Shown here: positions 17,555-27,268 of the stretch, one piece after another
Numbering within the stretch: the first letter of the stretch is position 1
How the letters are laid out: every line of letters starts with the position of its first letter
DNA from: CAWATG01 sp963785035
Lineage (GTDB): Bacteria > Actinomycetota > Acidimicrobiia > IMCC26256 > CAWATG01
Direction of reading: 5' to 3'
DNA length: 64,000 bases
NCBI GenBank assembly: GCA_963785035.1
Contig: CAWATG010000011.1
Coordinates: forward strand, 487,663 to 551,662
Notes under the pieces: generated by a model
Database searches by the model: none
The model's input: only the letters and a program-made list of their open reading frames with translations
What the model was told of the DNA's origin: nothing
Program-made: the position numbers and the translations under genes

Positions 17555-20500
17555 TCTGGTACATCACCAACGTCGACACCGAGGTGCTCGCGTTGCGCAC
17601 GGCAGTCGAGACACTGCCTGATGGATTCGAACCGGTCCGCGCTTCGCAGCCGTGGACGATCGACGACATCGGCGATCTCTCGACGACGCGCTGTGTCCTC
17701 GTGCGTCTCCTGCGCGGTCGTTCGGCGTGGCCCGAGGGATTCGACGCGTTGCGTGACGCGTGTATCGGGTTGAACATCCCGTTCTTGGCATTTGCGGGGG
17801 AAGCGGTCCCTGACGCCGAACTCACGGCATGTTCCACTGTGGCGAGCGCCATGGTCACCGAGGCGTTCGCGTACTTGGTGTACGGCGGCCCGGAGAACTT
17901 CGCGAACCTCTTGCGTTTCGTCGCTGACACGGTGCTGCTGGAGGGCTTCGGATTCGACGGGCCTCAGGAGATCGCCGCACATGGCGTGTGGCGGCTGCCG
18001 ACACGGGTTCCCGCACCGATTCACGCACCGAGCACGACAGAGGCAACCCTCCCGGCAGCGCGAACACGGCCACTCGTCGGGGTCGTGTTCTACCGGGCGC
18101 ATCTCGTCGCCGGTAATACCCAATTCGTCGAGGATCTCTGTGACGCGATCGAAGCCGGTGGCGGTGACGCCCTCGCGCTGTGGTGCTACTCCTTGCGCGC
18201 CGACGCTGCGGCGCCGGTTCTCGACCGTCTCCGCGAGCATCACGTCGACGCGGTGATCACGACCGTCCTCGCGACAGGTGGTGTCGCCGCCGGCGCCGGG
18301 ATCAGCGGCGGTTCCGGTGGTCTTGATGGCGACCAGTGGGACGCCGGTGCGCTCGGTGCGCTCGACGTCCCGATCATTCAGGCGCCGTCGTCCGGGAGCT
18401 CTCGCGCGCAGTGGGAAGCAAGCGATGTCGGGCTCGGAACGTACGACGCAACCGCCGGCGTCGCCATCCCGGAGTTCGACGGACGGATCATCGCCCCGGC
18501 ATTCGCGTTCAACGAAGTCGTCGATGATGGTGACGAGCTCGGTATCGACGTGCGCGCGTATCGCACCGTTCCCGATCGCACCACACGTGTCGCAGGCATC
18601 GCGTTGCGCCACGCCCGACTCCGTCAGCTTCGGACCGGAGGACCGGCGCGTCGCGATCGTCTTGAGCGCCTACCCGACGAAGCGATCGCGGCTCGGCAAC
18701 GCTGTCGGCCTCGACACGCCGAAATCGGCATTGGCGATCCTCGCTGCGCTGGCCGAAGACGGCTACACGATCACGAAGAGCTTCGAGAACGGCGACGACA
18801 TGATGGCGGTGCTCGCCGACGGTCTCACCTACGACGCCGAGTCGCTCACCGAGGCGCAACTCGAGGCTGCCGTCGGGTGCCTTGAAGTCGGTCGATACTC
18901 CACGTGGTTCGACACGCTTCCTGTCGAGGCTCGTGCCGATATCGAGGCGGCATGGGGGCCCGCTCCGGGCGTGCAACGCATCCATGATGACGCACTGGTG
19001 TTCTCAGGATGTGAGGTCGGCAATGTTCTGATCGCCATTCAGCCGCCCCGGGGCTACGGCGATGACCCCGTTTCGGTGTACCACTCGCCGAATCTTCCGC
19101 CTGCGCATCACTACCTCGCCTTCTACCGTTGGCTTGATGAGGTGTGGGGTGCGGACGCGATCGTGCATCTCGGTAAGCACGGCACGCTCGAATGGCTTCC
19201 CGGCAAAGCGCTCGCGTTGTCGGCTGCCTGCGGACCCGATGCGGCGCTTGGCGATGTTCCGTTCTTCTACCCGTTCGTCGTGAACGATCCGGGTGAAGGC
19301 GCCCAGGCGAAGCGCCGGGCGCATGCCGTCGTCATCGATCATCTGCTGCCGCCGATGACCCGTGCCGACACGTACGACGAGATGGCGCGCATCGAGCAGC
19401 TCTTCGACGAGTACGCGCAACTCCAGTCGCTCGACCCGTCCAAGTTGCCGGCGCTTCGGGACCGAATCTGGGAACTGTTGCGCGAAGCGTCCATCGATCG
19501 CGATCTCGGTCTTGGTGATGCGCCCGATGACGAAGCAGCCTTCGACGACCTGCTCGTCGATGTCGACGGATACCTCTGCAGTCTGAAGGACGCGCAGATT
19601 CGGGGCGGTTTACACACGCTGGGTGAGGCGCCGCAGGGTGATGCGCTGATCGATCTGCTCCTGGCGATCACACGTTTGGCGCACGGCAGAGTCCCGTCGT
19701 TGCGGGAATCGGTCGCTCGTGGCCTCGGTGTGGACCTCACCGATGCACGCAATCTCGATGCCGTCGAGGCCAGGAGTCGGGAGATGCTCGAGGCGGCGCG
19801 AGATCGCGGCTGGGTCGCAGATCCCGCCGATCCCGAAACCGTCGGTTGGGTCTGCGAATGGCTTGTGCCGCGCCTGGAGCAGACGACTGACGAGATCGAC
19901 AACCTCATGGCTGGCCTTGCTGGGCGTTTTGTTCCGGCTGGTCCGTCGGGCGCGCTCACCCGCGGTGGTGCCCACGTACTGCCGACCGGTCGCAACTTCT
20001 ATTCGTTGGATCCTTTGGCGTTGCCGACGGAGCTGAGCTGGGATGTCGGCATCAAACTCGCCGACGCCGTCGTGGAGCGCCATCTTGACGAACACGGCAC
20101 CTACCCGAAGACGGTCGGCCTCGTGCTCTGGGGGACGGCGATGATGCGGACGCAGGGCGATGACGTTGCCGAGGCATTGGCGCTGCTCGGTATCCGTCCG
20201 GTCTGGCAGGCCGAGTCGCGCAGGGTCATCGGCCTGGAGGCAATATCGCTTGGCGATCTCGGCCGCCCACGAATCGATGTGACCGTGCGAATTTCAGGGT
20301 TCTTCCGTGACGCGTTTCCGAATCTGGTGAAGCTCCTCGATGACGCAGCCGCGCTTGCCGGTTCGCTCGACGAGGATCCGACGACCAACTTCGTGCGAGC
20401 CTCCTCGACCTCGGATCCACGCGTGTTCGGTCCAGCTCCGGGTGCCTACGGCGGAGGAATTCTTGCAGTGCTGGAGGGCCGTGACTGGCGCTCCGACGAC

Positions 20501-21133
20501 GACCTTGCAGCGGTCTACCTCGCGTGGTCGGGGCATTCTTACGGGCGCGATGGCTATGGCATCCCTGCCACCGATGCGATGAAACGGCGATTCGCTGCGA
20601 TCGACATCGCCGTGAAGAACCAGGACAACCGCGAGCACGACGTCTTCGATTCCGGCGCATACCTCGAGGACCACGGCGGCATGATCGCGACCGTTCGGTC
20701 GTTGACCGGTCGCGGTCCGCTCGCATGGATGGGTGACTCCTCGGATCCGACTCGGCCCGTTGTTCGATCGCTGGCCGAAGAAGCAGCGCGTGTCGTGCGG
20801 ACACGGGTTGTGAACCCACGTTGGATCGAAGCAATGCAACGCCATGGATACAAGGGCGCGTCGGAGATGGTCGCCACCGTCGACTTCCTCTTCGGCTACG
20901 ACGCGACCGCGCATGTGGTCGACGATTGGATGTACGAGCGCGTGACGCGTGCCTATGTCGCCGATCCCGAGGTCCGGGCGTTCTTCGCAGCGTCGAATCC
21001 ATGGGCGCTCGGGGCAATCGCCGAGCGCCTGTTGGAGGCCAGCGAACGGGGAATGTGGAAAGCGAGCGAGGCATCGCTCGACGTTCTGCGCGCGGCGCTC
21101 CTCGAGTCGGAAGGCTGGGAGGAACGGCGATGA
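17551..21133 (+). CDS. cobN: Cobaltochelatase large subunit, frameshifted
   Basis: CobN is the roughly 1,200-residue catalytic subunit that inserts cobalt into hydrogenobyrinic acid a,c-diamide, powered by an AAA+ complex. The first frame carries VLVRLLRGRSAWPEGFDAL, YLVYGGPENFANLLRFVADT, VGVVFYRAHLVAGNTQFVED and IQAPSSGSSRAQW. After TTRVAGIALRHARL the frame changes near 18,630 and continues with RRVAIVLSAYPTKRSRLGNA, AIVHLGKHGTLEWLPGK, FYPFVVNDPGEGAQAKRR, KTVGLVLWGTAMMRTQGDD and HDVFDSGAYLEDHGGM. One extra base accounts for it. The GTG start overlaps the preceding stop and the stop overlaps the ATG of chlID. Confidence 0.93.
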
Positions 21134-23010
21134 CCGAACTTGGGTTCTCCGCAGTCGTCGGCCAGGACGACGCCAAGCTGGCGTTACTCCTCGCTGCAGC
21201 GCAGCCGCGGCTCGGTGGTGTTCTGCTGCGCGGCCAGAAGGGCTCGGCGAAGACGACACTTGCACGTGGCCTTGCAGCATTACTTCCTGGGCGTGCATCG
21301 TTCGTTGAGTTGCCCCTTGCTGCATCCGAGGACAGTGTGCTCGGTTCGTTGGATCTCGCTGGTTTGCTTTCGGATGGTTCGCAGCGCTTTCGGCCGGGGC
21401 TGCTCGCCGGCGCGCACGGGGGAGTGCTCTACGTCGACGAGATCAATCTCCTCGCAGATCATCTCGTCGACGCCTTGCTCGACGTTGCGACATCGGGGAT
21501 CAACCGTGTCGAGCGGGAAGGCATCTCATACGAACATCCCGCACGGTTCGTTTTGATCGGGTCGATGAACCCCGAAGAGGGCGAACTGCGCCCACAATTG
21601 CTGGATCGGTTTGGCTTTGCCGTCGACGTTGTCGCGCCTGTGACGATCGGCGAACGTGTCGCGGCGGTGCGCCGTCAACTCGACGCCGAAAACACTGGCG
21701 TTGGTCCATCCCGGAGATGCAGCAGCCGACACGGTGTTACGCGACCGGCTGACCAACTTCATGCCGGCTGCCCTTGATGATGCGATGTTGTCCATGGCCA
21801 GTGCAGTAGCGCTTCACGTTGGATGCGAAGGGCTCCGCGCGGATCTCATGTTGTGTCGTGCGGCCGCTGCGCTCGCGGGATGGGAGTCTCGAACGAACGT
21901 GACGGTGGACGATCTTCGCCGGGTCGCACCGCTCGTGTTGGCGCACCGTCGCCGACGCGGACCGTTTGACGAGCCGGGAGTCACCCCTGAGGAGCTCGAC
22001 GATGCATTCGCGTCGGGTTCTGTACCCGACGATGCTTTCGCGTCGGGTTCTGTTCCCGACGATGCTTTCGCGTCGGGTTCTGTTCCCGACGATGCTTTCG
22101 GCGTCGGGTTCTGCTCCACCAACAGATCTGGATCTGCGATCGGACGATGGATCTCCTCCGGATCCCCACGACGATGATCCGACCCATCCGACGCAGCCGA
22201 CACTTCGTCTCGAAGGAAGACGGCACTCGGCGAGTTCGAGCTCCACTAGCATCGGGGCGTCGGGCTCGAACCCAGGGTGCGACCGGCCGTGTGATCCGTG
22301 CTCGAACGCCGTCTGGCGATCCGCAGTCGATCGCGGTCGGTGCGACGGCGATGGCCGTTGCGGTGCACCGGACCGTCGAACCCGCAGCTCCCCTCCGACG
22401 TGAGGATCTCCGCGAAGCTGTACGTGAGCAACGTTCGGGCGCTCTCATCGTTGTCGTCCTCGACGCTTCACGATCGATGGGTGCACAAGCTCGCATCCGT
22501 TCTGCGCAAAGTGCCGTGCTCGGTTTGCTCACCGACGCCTATCAACGGCGTGATCGTGTCGCCCTGATCGCGGTCAGTGGTGCCACAGCCCGTCTTGTCC
22601 TGCGACCGACGGGAGCGATCGAGATTGCGCGAGCACGCCTCGATGAGCTCGCCGCCTCGGGGGCGACACCCCTGGCAAGTGGTTTGGATCTCGCACTGTC
22701 GGTTATCAACGATGCTCGCGATGGGCTGGAACCGTTGCTCGTCGTCATTACGGACGGACGGGCAACGGCAGCGGACAATGGTGCCGATCCAGTCGCGGCT
22801 TCGCAGGTCTCCGCGGGCCGGCTTGCTGCAGCGGCAATTTCGACGGTGGTCGTCGACGCAGAGGTGTCGACTCCGCGCCTCGGGCTGGCTCACGAGCTCG
22901 CTGCGACGATGGGTGCAACGTACGTGTCTCTCGACCCACATCAGGACCATCAGGTTGAAGGAGTCATCCGTACACACCTCGAACGCCGGATGCCGCGCGC
23001 AGGGCAGTGA
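21130..23010 (+). CDS. Fused ChlI-ChlD type AAA+/VWA cobaltochelatase subunit, with three apparent frameshifts
   Basis: The N-terminal half is a ChlI-like AAA+ ATPase (Walker A in LLRGQKGSAKTTLARGL, Walker B in GGVLYVDEINLLADHLVD, and FVLIGSMNPEEGELRPQLLD). The C-terminal half is a ChlD-like VWA domain with a MIDAS motif (VVVLDASRSMGAQA) and LLVVITDGRATAADNG. An acidic, Pro-rich linker with a 10-residue tandem repeat (DDAFASGSVP) joins them. With CobN it would form the cobalt chelatase in place of CobS/CobT. Three +1 shifts are needed: near 21,700, at 22,100 (an extra G in the fourth repeat) and near 22,215. Programmed frameshifting has been reported in chlD genes at the AAA/VWA boundary, but three shifts in one gene point more to errors. 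Confidence 0.85.
21998..22118 (+). repeat. 30-bp coding tandem repeat, four copies
   Basis: Four head-to-tail copies of a 30-bp unit encode DDAFASGSVP in the linker between the AAA+ and VWA domains of the chelatase subunit. Copies start at 21,998, 22,028, 22,058 and 22,088. Copies 2 and 3 are identical over the unit and copy 1 differs at two sites. Copy 4 has one extra G (TTCGGCG instead of TTCGCG), which shifts the frame, and then diverges. Units of whole codons allow copy-number change without frame loss. Confidence 0.9.
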
Positions 23011-23024
23011 TTGACGCTGCTGAT

Positions 23025-23165
23025 GCAAACCCCTAGGATGCGCTCCGTCAAAGATGGAAGAGGAAGCCGGTGAGAATCCGGCACGGTCGCGCCACTGTGA
23101 CCGGCTGCTCCACCTCCGGGTGTGTGCCTCCGGAAGTCAGACCTTCTCCGTCACTTGCGCCAACG
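23025..23165 (+). promoter_or_regulatory. Cobalamin riboswitch upstream of cbtB
   Basis: The leader between the chelatase gene and cbtB contains GGAAGCCGGTGAGAATCCGG at about 23,062, continued by CACGGTCGCGCCACTGTGAC, and a GGAAGTCAGACC box at about 23,132, which is the cobalamin-riboswitch pattern often found before cbtAB. Adenosylcobalamin binding would shut down cobalt uptake and the genes behind it. Limits are approximate. A strong ribosome-binding site (CCCGAGGAGG, about 23,181) follows before cbtB. Confidence 0.87.
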
Positions 23166-23200
23166 AGCGGGACGCGGTATCCCGAGGAGGACCACATCCA

Positions 23201-23434
23201 ATGACCACTCCGGTCACGATCCACCAAGTACCGACGCAGCCTCTGACGGGCTCGCGTCCGGCTCCTCTTCCTCTGCGCGAACTGTTGCCATGGGTGGTGT
23301 TCGGCGGGTTGCTCTTCGCCATCCTGGTCTATTTCGTGAGCACCGACCAGGGAGCATCGTCGCTGTTCGGAGGAAGCTTCGTGCATGAGTTCGTGCACGA
23401 TGCGCGTCACCTCCTCGGCTTCCCCTGCCACTGA
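23201..23434 (+). CDS. cbtB: Cobalt transporter subunit CbtB
   Basis: CbtB is a one-helix membrane protein that works with CbtA in B12-regulated cobalt uptake. The 77-residue product has one hydrophobic segment (LLPWVVFGGLLFAILVYFVS) and the family C-terminus FVHEFVHDARHLLGFPCH with four His and one Cys, likely metal ligands. The ATG is preceded by GAGGAGG at 8-14 bp. It lies directly behind a cobalamin riboswitch and 13 bp ahead of cbtA. Confidence 0.92.
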   Translation: MTTPVTIHQVPTQPLTGSRPAPLPLRELLPWVVFGGLLFAILVYFVSTDQGASSLFGGSFVHEFVHDARHLLGFPCH

Positions 23435-23447
23435 CCCGCGCCGCGAC

Positions 23448-24305
23448 ATGGCGAGGACATTTTTGCTGCGAGGCGTTCTCGCGGGCCTGATCGCCGGTTT
23501 GGTCGGGTTTGGGTTCGCCAAGCTCGTCGGCGAGCCAGCTCTGGAACGAGCGCTGGTGTACGAAGCGCAAGCGGCGCAGAACGACGCGCACCACGAACCC
23601 GGCGCTGGTGACACCGTTACCCACGACGCGGTCGCGCATGACGCAGTCGCCCATGAGACCGGAGAAGACGGACCGGTCGTCAGCCGTGCCGTCCAGTCGA
23701 CCTTTGGATTGTTGACCGGAACCGTTGTCAATGGCATCGCGCTCGGTGGCCTCCTCGGACTCATGTGTGCGGTTGCCTACGGCCGCATCGGCGGTCGCAA
23801 TGCCCAGCGCGATTCGCTGGTGGTGGCGTTCGGTGCCTTCGTGGTCGTCGCGCTCGTTCCCTTTCTCAAGTATCCGGCGACACCGCCCGCAGTAGGCGAC
23901 CCCGAGACGATCGGTCATCGGACCGGCATGTACTTCGCCATGCTGCTGATCTCGATCGCGGCAGCGGTGCTGGGCCTGTGGATTCGATCACTCCTCGTCG
24001 ACAGACGCGACGCGTTTGAAGCGTCGCTGATTGGAGGAGGGGTGTTCGTGGCAGGAGTGGCGCTGGCGTACATCGTCATGTCGCCGGTCAACGAGATTCC
24101 GGGTGACTTTCCTGCCAACGACTTATGGCGTTTCAGGACGGCCGCTATCGGCTTGCAGGCGGTGTTGTGGCTGACGATCGGCGTCGCGAACGGTGTGCTC
24201 GCACGAATGGCGGATCTGCAACGCGTGCGGTCCGATGCGAGTGCGCCACAACGCGAATGGAGCGAAGTCGAAGATCTTGCCCGGGGTTCCGGCACCCGGA
24301 TCTGA
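23448..24305 (+). CDS. cbtA: Cobalt transporter subunit CbtA
   Basis: The 285-residue integral membrane protein begins MARTFLLRGVLAGLIAGLVG and shows the CbtA pattern of five to six transmembrane helices, including TFGLLTGTVVNGIALGGLLG, YFAMLLISIAAAVLGLWI and a late helix around LQAVLWLTIGVANGVLA. Between helices 1 and 2 lies a polar loop with His-rich repeats (THDAVAHDAVAHE, plus NDAHHEPG), which may gather cobalt outside the membrane. VPFLKYPATPPAVGDPETI is a conserved family segment. The ATG at 23,448 fits the family start; an earlier in-frame ATG overlaps cbtB. Confidence 0.92.
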   Translation: MARTFLLRGVLAGLIAGLVGFGFAKLVGEPALERALVYEAQAAQNDAHHEPGAGDTVTHDAVAHDAVAHETGEDGPVVSRAVQSTFGLLTGTVVNGIALGGLLGLMCAVAYGRIGGRNAQRDSLVVAFGAFVVVALVPFLKYPATPPAVGDPETIGHRTGMYFAMLLISIAAAVLGLWIRSLLVDRRDAFEASLIGGGVFVAGVALAYIVMSPVNEIPGDFPANDLWRFRTAAIGLQAVLWLTIGVANGVLARMADLQRVRSDASAPQREWSEVEDLARGSGTRI

Positions 24306-25089
24306 GTGCCAGGCATGGGCGAGACCCTTGCCTTCGGCGACGCGCTCGATCGTCTTCGTTGCTGCGAGCCGTGGCTCGACGCTGTCCTGCTCGACGGGAG
24401 TAGTGACGGTTGGACCGATGCGGCCACGATGCTCGATCGCGGCGGCCCCATAGAGTGCCTATTCGGGCCGTCCGGCGAATGGTCATCGCCGGACGAGCGG
24501 CTCGTGGCTGCATCGTTGCTCTTTCACGGCTATGCAGTACGCGTTCTCGGAACCGCAGTCGCGATGTGGCTGCTGACCGGAGCGGTACCGGATGTCGGTT
24601 CCGACAACACAGCAATTGCCTGGCAGGGCGCGCTGCCCGCGCGCTTGGGCCTGCGGCGTGCACGCACTGGCGAGGACGCGGGGTTCCGTGGCGAGGAGGC
24701 GAGCCTTCATTGGCTCAACGAGCGCGCATTCGGATCGCACCTGGACCCGATAGCAACCGCGCTCACGGAGCTTTGTGGCGATCGCGCCGCAGGTCCTGTG
24801 GGGCAATGCCGCAATGGCGGTCGTCGGTGCGGGCCATGCCGTTGAACGCTCCGCTCTGCCAGCGGAACGGCCGAGCATCGCACGTGCGGTCGTTCGAATC
24901 TTGGACGCCATGCCGCACCACCTTGCAGGATTGGTACGGCGTCACGACGTCGCTGGGCACAGCTTCTGGGCACGCACAACGTGTTGTCTCGCATACCGGA
25001 CCGATCCGCGCTCAGCGGTGTGCAACACGTGCAGCAGACTGAGCGCCGATGAGACGCTGCGGTGTCATCTCGCGGCGTGTGGCGCCTGA
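24306..25089 (+). CDS. Second FhuF-like [2Fe-2S] protein, frameshifted
   Basis: This gene follows cbtA without a gap (GTG 24,306; ATG 24,315 alternative). The first frame carries a FhuF-like body (AASLLFHGYAVRVLGTAVAM, VGSDNTAIAWQGALPARLG); the second frame carries VLWGNAAMAVVGAGHAVERS and the iron-sulfur signature RTTCCLAYRTDPRSAVCNTC (C-C-x11-C-x2-C). One extra base near 24,780 separates them. The VLWGNAA block aligns with LLWGNVAASC of the first FhuF-like protein, so the two are paralogues about 260 residues long. The position behind cbtAB suggests a role with incoming cobalt, but iron reduction remains possible. Confidence 0.75.
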
Positions 25090-26045
25090 TGAACGCGAAA
25101 CGAGTGACCCTGCACGGAGATGACACTCGCCGTCGGGCGCGTGCGCTCGGCATTGACCTGGCGTGTGTGGTCGATCTGGCGAGCAGCTTGCACCCCGCAG
25201 CACCGGCGGTCGGGCCGGTCGTTGCGGGAGTCGTCGACGAGGTACGCCACTATCCAAACGCGGCGGAGGCAACCACAGCGTTGGCGTGCGCGATCGGTGT
25301 TCCAGCGGAGCGGTTGCTGCTGACAAACGGAGCGTCCGAGGCGATCGCCTTGCTCGCGACGTACCTGCGGTGTGGGAGCGTCATCGAGCCGGAGTTCGCG
25401 CTCTATCGCCGGCACCTCGAGTGCACGGTCGAAAACGCTGATGACCGTGACGCACGGCGCTGGCGTTCCAATCCCAACAATCCCCTCGGCACGCTCGCAT
25501 CACCCGAAGCGGTCGCTGAGGTCTGGGACGAGGCTTTTTATCCCATTGCGACAGCCCGCTGGACACGCGGTGACGATGCGTCCTGGCGAATCGGTTCACT
25601 CACCAAGCTCTGGGCCTGCCCGGGTTTGCGCCTTGGTTACATCATTGCTCCCGACGCCGAATCGTGTGCCGCAGTTGCGGCGCTGCAACCGCGATGGGCG
25701 GTCAATGGTCTGGCACTGGCGATTGTCGAGCCACTGCTCGAAATGACCGACCTCGTGCTCATGCACCGCGAACTCGTCGAGCGACGCGCGGCACTTGTCG
25801 AACTGTTGTCCAGTATGGATGTAGCGGTACGTGCCACGGATGCGAACTGGGTGTTGGCGACCGGAGTGGGCGACCTCGGAGCACGGCTGGCCGAACAGGG
25901 AATCTTTGTGCGTGACTGCGCCAGTTTCGGCCTGCTGGACACCATCCGGATCGCGGTGCCGACGGCGGCCGAGTTGGTCCTGGTCCGCGACGCGATGGAG
26001 CGGATCCTTGCAGCAGCGCCATCGGTAAGGGCTCAGCCGCGGTGA
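25089..26045 (+). CDS. cobC: PLP-dependent aminotransferase-like enzyme CobC/CobD (threonine-phosphate decarboxylase)
   Basis: The 318-residue protein is a fold-type I PLP enzyme of the CobC/CobD group, which provides the (R)-1-amino-2-propanol phosphate arm or attaches it. Visible elements are VVDLASSLHPAAPAVGP (CobD-like N-terminus), HYPNAAEATTAL, LLLTNGASEAIALLATYL, RSNPNNPLGTLASPEA and the Lys-containing RIGSLTKLWACPGLRLGYI, where the SLTK lysine would bind PLP. The ATG overlaps the preceding TGA by one base (TGATG). It is slightly short because the middle region is compact. Which partner role it has (CobC or CobD) cannot be decided from sequence alone. Confidence 0.88.
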   Translation: MNAKRVTLHGDDTRRRARALGIDLACVVDLASSLHPAAPAVGPVVAGVVDEVRHYPNAAEATTALACAIGVPAERLLLTNGASEAIALLATYLRCGSVIEPEFALYRRHLECTVENADDRDARRWRSNPNNPLGTLASPEAVAEVWDEAFYPIATARWTRGDDASWRIGSLTKLWACPGLRLGYIIAPDAESCAAVAALQPRWAVNGLALAIVEPLLEMTDLVLMHRELVERRAALVELLSSMDVAVRATDANWVLATGVGDLGARLAEQGIFVRDCASFGLLDTIRIAVPTAAELVLVRDAMERILAAAPSVRAQPR

Positions 26046-26536
26046 TCACCTTGGTTCTCGGTGGCGCACGTTCGGGAAAGTCTGCCGTCGCCGAACGACT
26101 CGCGGCCAAGATGGGTCCGGCTCTCACGTACGTGGCGACTGCGGCGGTGCCGCGAGACGATCCGGATTTCCTGTCGCGCATCCAACGACACAGGGACCGG
26201 CGTCCAGACACCTGGAGCACCGTCGAGGCAGGTGACGATCTCGCCGGCGAACTCGAGTTGATCGAAGGACCTGTCGTGCTCGACTCGCTCGGGACGTGGG
26301 TGGCACGGCATCGGGATTTCGTCGTCGACGTCGAACGCCTCTGCGCGGTGCTGGCAGGTCGTACGCACGACATCGTCATCGTGTCCGAAGAAGTCGGGAT
26401 GGGCGTCCACCCCGAAACGATCGTCGGGCGAACCTTTCGCGATGCGCTCGGCGCCGTCAACCAAGCGGTCGCCGTTGTGGCGGATGAAGTGCTCCTGGTC
26501 GTGGCGGGTCGAGTGTTGCGATGCACGGAGCTTTGA
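26042..26536 (+). CDS. cobU: Adenosylcobinamide kinase / guanylyltransferase
   Basis: CobU/CobP phosphorylates adenosylcobinamide and then transfers GMP from GTP. The 164-residue sequence starts MITLVLGGARSGKSAVAERL with a P-loop (GGARSGKS), then TYVATAAVPRDDPDFLSRIQ with the RHRDRRPDTWSTVEA motif (His for guanylylation), VVLDSLGTWVARH and IVSEEVGMGVHPETIVGRTF. The GTG start overlaps the cobC stop (GTGA). The frame is intact and the length is normal for the compact form. Confidence 0.95.
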   Translation: MITLVLGGARSGKSAVAERLAAKMGPALTYVATAAVPRDDPDFLSRIQRHRDRRPDTWSTVEAGDDLAGELELIEGPVVLDSLGTWVARHRDFVVDVERLCAVLAGRTHDIVIVSEEVGMGVHPETIVGRTFRDALGAVNQAVAVVADEVLLVVAGRVLRCTEL

Positions 26537-26540
26537 GTAA

Positions 26541-27268
26541 ATGACCGGTTTTGTTGAGGCCTTCGCATTCCTCACACCACTTGGTGGAGCACGCCCACCG
26601 ACGTCGAGCGCTCGCGACGGTGGTTTCCCGTCGTCGGAGCGTTGCAGGGCGCGGCACTCGGGATGTTGTGGTGGGGTGCACTGCACTGGTGGACGCCGCC
26701 GGTCGTTGCAGTACTCCTCGTCGGTGCGGATCTTGGGCTTACGGGAATGCTGCATTTCGACGGCCTTGCCGACGCTGCCGATGGGCTCCTCCCACATCTC
26801 AGTCGCGAACGACGCCTCGAGGTGATGGCCGAGGCTCAGACGGGAGCCTTCGGCGTGACCGTGACGGCGTTGGTCATCGTGGCACGCGTGCTCGCGGTCG
26901 CTTCGCTGGAGCCGTTGTCCTGGCACGCCAGCGTCGTGCTCTTCGCCGCGCTCTGGGCTGTGTCGCGTGCCCTGATGTCACTCGTGATCGCCTTGGTGGC
27001 TCCTGCGCGCCCCAGTGGGCTCTCCAATGCATTCGCAGGTTCGACGGGGCGAGGGAGTGCTGCGGGCGCAGTGGTCGTTGCTGCACTCATGGCGCAATGG
27101 GCACTGCCGGTTGGTGGGCCCGTTGCGGTGGTTGTTGCGTTGGCGGCCGGGATCGGCGTTGTCAGACTCGCCTGCACACGTCTCGGCGGCTATACGGGCG
27201 ATGTTCTCGGCGCTGCTGGTGTCATGGTCGAGACCGTGGGTCTCCTTGTCGCCGCGGCACGATGGTGA
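26541..27268 (+). CDS. cobS: Adenosylcobinamide-GDP ribazoletransferase (cobalamin synthase), frameshifted
   Basis: CobS is a multi-pass membrane enzyme that joins adenosylcobinamide-GDP to alpha-ribazole (phosphate). The ATG at 26,541 gives MTGFVEAFAFLTPLGGARP, the normal N-terminus, then the frame changes at about 26,595, where one C seems to be missing from a CCC run. The next frame reads TDVERSRRWFPVVGALQGAA, then GMLHFDGLADAADGLLPHL (the metal-binding DxxAD motif), RLEVMAEAQTGAFG and GYTGDVLGAAGVMVETVGLL, all conserved in CobS. Several hydrophobic helices follow. The stop overlaps the GTG of cbiB. Confidence 0.9.

Noticed and set aside
22000..22120. CRISPR-like array
   Set aside because: The 30-bp units are directly adjacent without spacers and encode a protein repeat.
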